DNA from: Desulfuromonadaceae bacterium
GTDB taxonomy: Bacteria > Desulfobacterota > Desulfuromonadia > Geobacterales > Pseudopelobacteraceae
DNA: 9,165 nt
Direction of reading: 5' to 3'
Assembly: GCA_028686145.1 (NCBI GenBank)
Contig: JAQUCQ010000114.1
Coordinates: 1 to 9,165 of the forward strand
Shown here: one piece after another, positions 6,215 through 9,165 of the stretch
How the letters are laid out: each line of letters starts with the position of its first letter
Position numbering within the stretch: position 1 is the first letter of the stretch
Notes under the pieces: model-generated
Database searches by the model: none
Told to the model about the DNA's origin: nothing
What the model saw: the letters and a program-made list of their open reading frames with translations, nothing else
Made by a program: the position numbers and the translations under genes

Positions 6215-7606
6215 GTGAAACGTTGGATGATAGCGCTCTTTTTTTTGATGCAGGGGCTCACCGCGTGCGCCCTGTATCACCCTAAACCGCTTGCGGAAAC
6301 GCCGTCCTTTCTGGGGCATGTGCCGCACGTGACGGTGTCGGCTGACCGGCTGTCGCTGCCGGAGCTCAGGAACCACCCCTTCAACCCGGATGATGGTCTG
6401 GATATGACCGAGGTAGCTATCCTGGCAGTGGTAAATAACCCTGATCTGCGAGCGCAACGGGATGGTCGCGGGATTGCCCGGGCCCAACTGCTGGCTGCCG
6501 GCGTCCTGCCGAACCCTCAGGTGACCGCCGGACTTGACCATCCAACCACCAGCGGCCCCGGCCTTGTGAATGCCTTTACGCTGGGGCTCAGCTACGATTT
6601 TGGTGCGCTTGTCACCCGACCAGCCGCGCTGGGCGCCGCCCGGGCCGTTGTCGACAAGATTGATTGGGGCATGCTCTGGCAGGAGTGGCAGGTTGTGCAG
6701 AAGGCGCGCCTGCTGTTCATTCAGATAACTGAACAGGAAAAGATCTACAGTACCTTGAAGCAGTTTCGCGATCTTTTAACAGAACGCGTCCGACGCGCTT
6801 CAGCTGCTCTGTCGGAAGGGAACCTGACACTGGATACATTGACTGCCAATCTGACAGAGCTGCAGGGCGTTGAGTCCCGCTTGCACGAACTGAACCGGAA
6901 GAACCGGCAGGAACGCCAGGATCTGAACGCCCTGACGGGGGTGGCGCCTGCGGTACAGCTTCCCCTGACGGATAATGTGCATCTGCCCGACCTGACGGCG
7001 GCGCAGGTAGCTGCGGCGCTGAAGCAGTTGCCGCAGCGCCGGCCCGATCTGCTGGCCCTGCAGGCGGGGTACACGAGTCAGGAACAACTGTTTCGACAGG
7101 CGGTGCTGGCCCAATTCCCCTCGCTTAATCTGGGGCTGACTCGCGCCCGCGACACCAGCGGCATTAACACATTTGGTTTCGGCGTCACTATGACACTGCC
7201 GGTCTTTGACCGCAACCAGGGTGCCATCGCTATAACCCGCGCCACTCGTCGCCAGCTGTATGACGAGTACCAGGCCCGACTGAACGCGGTCTGGTCCGAG
7301 GTTGCCGCCCTGGCGGAGCAGATTCGGCTCACCGATGAACAGCGCCAGGCGGTGCTGGCGGCGCTTCCTCAGATGGAGACTGTTGCGCGGCGCGCCAAAG
7401 CGGCGCTGGATATTGGCGGGATGGAGATTGTTCAGTTCATCGGCATCCAGAGCGCCTTGTTTGAAAAGCAGATTGAGGCTCAGGCTCTGGAACAGTCGCT
7501 TCTGGAACAACGAACCATGCTGCTTACCCTGCTTGGCAATGATTTCAGCGGACGAAATGGTGCTACGCAAATCCATCCCGTAACTTCAGGAGGGGAGGTA
7601 AAATGA
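6215..7606 (+). CDS. Outer-membrane efflux lipoprotein, TolC/OprM type
   Basis: A 463-residue outer membrane factor, the exit duct of a tripartite exporter. The N-terminus MKRWMIALFFLMQGLTAC is a lipoprotein signal peptide with lipobox LTAC and acylated C18, as in OprM-like proteins. Two outer-membrane efflux (OEP) repeats follow, roughly 65-250 and 270-450. The first contains the VLPNPQVTAG motif and the second LAQFPSLNLG; each has long alanine/leucine/glutamine-rich helices expected to form the periplasmic coiled-coil barrel. The start is GTG 6215, with GGAGG 8 nt upstream; the lipobox position supports it. The stop overlaps the next start by 4 bp (ATGA), so translation is coupled. Base composition is clearly GC-richer than the region before 6000. 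The exported substrate is not deducible. Confidence 0.93.
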   Translation: MKRWMIALFFLMQGLTACALYHPKPLAETPSFLGHVPHVTVSADRLSLPELRNHPFNPDDGLDMTEVAILAVVNNPDLRAQRDGRGIARAQLLAAGVLPNPQVTAGLDHPTTSGPGLVNAFTLGLSYDFGALVTRPAALGAARAVVDKIDWGMLWQEWQVVQKARLLFIQITEQEKIYSTLKQFRDLLTERVRRASAALSEGNLTLDTLTANLTELQGVESRLHELNRKNRQERQDLNALTGVAPAVQLPLTDNVHLPDLTAAQVAAALKQLPQRRPDLLALQAGYTSQEQLFRQAVLAQFPSLNLGLTRARDTSGINTFGFGVTMTLPVFDRNQGAIAITRATRRQLYDEYQARLNAVWSEVAALAEQIRLTDEQRQAVLAALPQMETVARRAKAALDIGGMEIVQFIGIQSALFEKQIEAQALEQSLLEQRTMLLTLLGNDFSGRNGATQIHPVTSGGEVK

Positions 7607-8640
7607 TTCGAAGTGTCACATTGCTGTTATTTCTTATAATACTCTTGGTACCGGTCAACCGAGCACAGTCTGCTGTTATCCAAACCGCCCTGGTCCAGAC
7701 GGTACCACTAAAGAAACAGGTAATCGCTGCTACCATAACCGGCTACGGTTTGGTTGGCATGGATCCCCTCACAACGGCCAACATCAATTTTCCTGTTGCC
7801 GGGCAAGTAAGCCGGTTGTATGTCAGCCAGGGGGAACTGGTAACAAAGGGAGCGCCCCTTGTGGAATTGTTGCTCAGTGTAAGCGACGCCCTCAGCTATT
7901 CCCAGGCCAGATCTAACCTCGACTTTGCCCGTTCCGAGCTTGTGCGAACCCAATACATGACGGATCAACAACTGGCTACCAGTTCCCAACTGCAACAAGC
8001 CCGCAAGAATGTCGCCGATGCCGAGGCGGCGTTGGCTGCCCAGAAGAAACTTGGTACTAATGTTGGTAGCAGGTTGATCAGGGCTAAATTCGACGGTATC
8101 GTCGGCCATGTTTCGGTTGCACCGGGAGACCGTCTCCAAGCTGGGACCACTGCCCTGCAGCTGGCTCGGCGTGATCGTATGAAGGTGACTATTGGCATTG
8201 AGCCAGAGGATATGGGGCGGGTTCGGTCAGGGATGCAGGTGCAGGTGTCATCTGTATTCAATGACCGGCTTATCGTTCCCGGACGCGTTGAAAAGGTCTT
8301 TGGCATGATCAATCCGCAGACGCGACTGGTAGACGTTACCGTTACCCTCCGTTCAAAACCGGCGGCCGGTCTGACTCCGGGCACCAGAGTCAAAGGATCC
8401 ATAACCATACAGAACCAGAGCGGCTACGCGGTACCGCGGCGTTCGGTACTCAAGGATGCCGGTGGCACCTACCTCTTTGTTGTTCGCAAAGGACTTGCCA
8501 GGCGCATCGCGGTAATACCCGGGATCGAAGGCGGAGGCAGAGTTGCCGTCAGCGGCAGACTGATACCGGGGGACCGGGTGGTAGTGCTGGGCAATTATGA
8601 ACTGCGTGAAGGTATGGCGACACGGGAGCAGCAGCCATGA
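7603..8640 (+). CDS. Periplasmic adaptor (membrane fusion protein) of RND efflux system
   Basis: A 345-residue HlyD/AcrA-type adaptor linking the inner-membrane pump to the outer-membrane duct. Residues 1-23 form a signal peptide with likely cleavage after AQSA; no lipobox is present. The biotinyl-lipoyl-like halves are NFPVAGQVSRLYVSQGELV (62-80) and AKFDGIVGHVSVAPGDRL (161-178). They are separated by an alpha-helical hairpin (about 95-150) rich in Q, A and R. A beta-barrel (about 192-268) and membrane-proximal domain (about 270-340, with AVPRRSVL and GDRVVVLGNYELREGM) follow. There is no histidine-rich metal-binding N-terminus of the CzcB or CusB kind. ATG 7603 overlaps the preceding stop by 4 bp and has a strong GGAGGGGAGG upstream. 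It also overlaps the next gene by 4 bp. Confidence 0.93.
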   Translation: MIRSVTLLLFLIILLVPVNRAQSAVIQTALVQTVPLKKQVIAATITGYGLVGMDPLTTANINFPVAGQVSRLYVSQGELVTKGAPLVELLLSVSDALSYSQARSNLDFARSELVRTQYMTDQQLATSSQLQQARKNVADAEAALAAQKKLGTNVGSRLIRAKFDGIVGHVSVAPGDRLQAGTTALQLARRDRMKVTIGIEPEDMGRVRSGMQVQVSSVFNDRLIVPGRVEKVFGMINPQTRLVDVTVTLRSKPAAGLTPGTRVKGSITIQNQSGYAVPRRSVLKDAGGTYLFVVRKGLARRIAVIPGIEGGGRVAVSGRLIPGDRVVVLGNYELREGMATREQQP

Positions 8641-9165
8641 ACTACTTCACCATCTGGGTTCAGACCCATCGCCGCTCGATACTCTTTCTGGTTCTGATGA
8701 TGGCTGCGGCAGGGATGGTTATTGCTTTCAAATTGCCAGTGGCGCTGTTCCCAACCGTTGATTTCCCACGAGTTGTGATTTCACTTGACGCCGGCGACCG
8801 TGACGCAGAATTGATGGAACTCCAGGCGACGAGACCGGTTGAAGCAGCGGTGCGGTCGGTTCCGGGAGTTGAGTCGGTCCGTTCCACCAGCAGTCGGGGG
8901 AGCGCAGAGATCTCCGTCAACTTCGGGTGGGGCACAGACATGATTGCCGCCATGTTGCAGGTTGAATCGGCTACCAGTCGGGTACTTCCCAATCTGCCTG
9001 CCGGAACAACCTTTGATGTGCATCGCATGGACCCGACGGTATTTCCGGTGCTTGCTTATAGCCTCACCTCTAATGACAAATCGCTGGTTGAACTGCGTGA
9101 CATTGCGCGCTTTCGGATCGTGCCGTTGCTCTCCGGTGTTACCGGTACATCCAGAATCCAGGTAG
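8637..9165 (+). CDS. RND efflux permease, N-terminal part (runs off window)
   Basis: ATG 8637 overlaps the adaptor stop (ATGA) and has GGGAG about 8 nt upstream. The frame stays open to the window end, 176 codons seen of a family size of about 1,000-1,050. The start MNYFTIWVQTHRRSILFLVL is an RND cytoplasmic helix leading into TM1 (about 14-33). LPVALFPTVDFPRVVISLDA follows, the conserved segment where the periplasmic porter domain begins (compare LPVAxxPxxxxPxVxV in AcrB-type pumps), then ATRPVEAAVRSVPGVESVRS and AEISVNFGWGTDM. This is a proton-driven inner-membrane pump acting with the two preceding gene products. Drug (HAE1), metal (HME) or other substrate class cannot be assigned: the charged residues in TM4 that help decide lie beyond the window. 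Confidence 0.93.
   Translation, partial: MNYFTIWVQTHRRSILFLVLMMAAAGMVIAFKLPVALFPTVDFPRVVISLDAGDRDAELMELQATRPVEAAVRSVPGVESVRSTSSRGSAEISVNFGWGTDMIAAMLQVESATSRVLPNLPAGTTFDVHRMDPTVFPVLAYSLTSNDKSLVELRDIARFRIVPLLSGVTGTSRIQV

Overview
The window reads as a Gram-negative bacterial chromosome. It carries a lipoprotein TolC-type outer-membrane factor, a periplasmic adaptor, an RND pump and a VirK/YbjX (DUF535) protein, and start codons have Shine-Dalgarno sequences. The gene mix would suit a Desulfuromonadales/Geobacter-type or other proteobacterium, but nothing seen fixes the taxon. There are no rRNA or tRNA genes and no intact transposase.

Left part (1-4500): a loosely packed, rather AT-rich accessory region of defence or stress type. 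It opens with the 3' part of an Mrr-like PD-(D/E)xK endonuclease with a C-terminal zinc ribbon (ending at 692). About 1.4 kb without a convincing large gene follows. That stretch holds a small hydrophobic ORF (846-920), four ~24-28 bp units at an exact 56-bp period (1072-1267), a good rho-independent terminator (1336-1373), a doubtful 73-codon ORF (1453-1674) and several hairpins (1730-1837). On the minus strand, 2124-3668 encodes a Fic protein with an N-terminal AbiEi-like winged-helix region; its promoter is overlaid by three 24-bp direct repeats (3689-3760). Upstream on the same strand is a DUF1643 gene (3978-4493) cut by one in-frame TGA.

Middle (4494-6214): a 0.5 kb gap, then a VirK/YbjX-family gene (5006-5995, plus strand), then about 220 bp with two candidate -35 elements ahead of the next operon.

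Right part (6215-9165): a GC-richer, tightly coupled plus-strand operon. It encodes an outer-membrane efflux lipoprotein, a periplasmic adaptor and an RND permease, with 4-bp ATGA overlaps at both junctions. The permease runs off the window. Together the three should form an envelope-spanning tripartite exporter; its substrate cannot be read from this sequence.

The most unusual signals are the 56-bp-period array with its downstream terminator, the phased 24-bp repeats over the fic promoter, and the single in-frame TGA in the DUF1643 gene.
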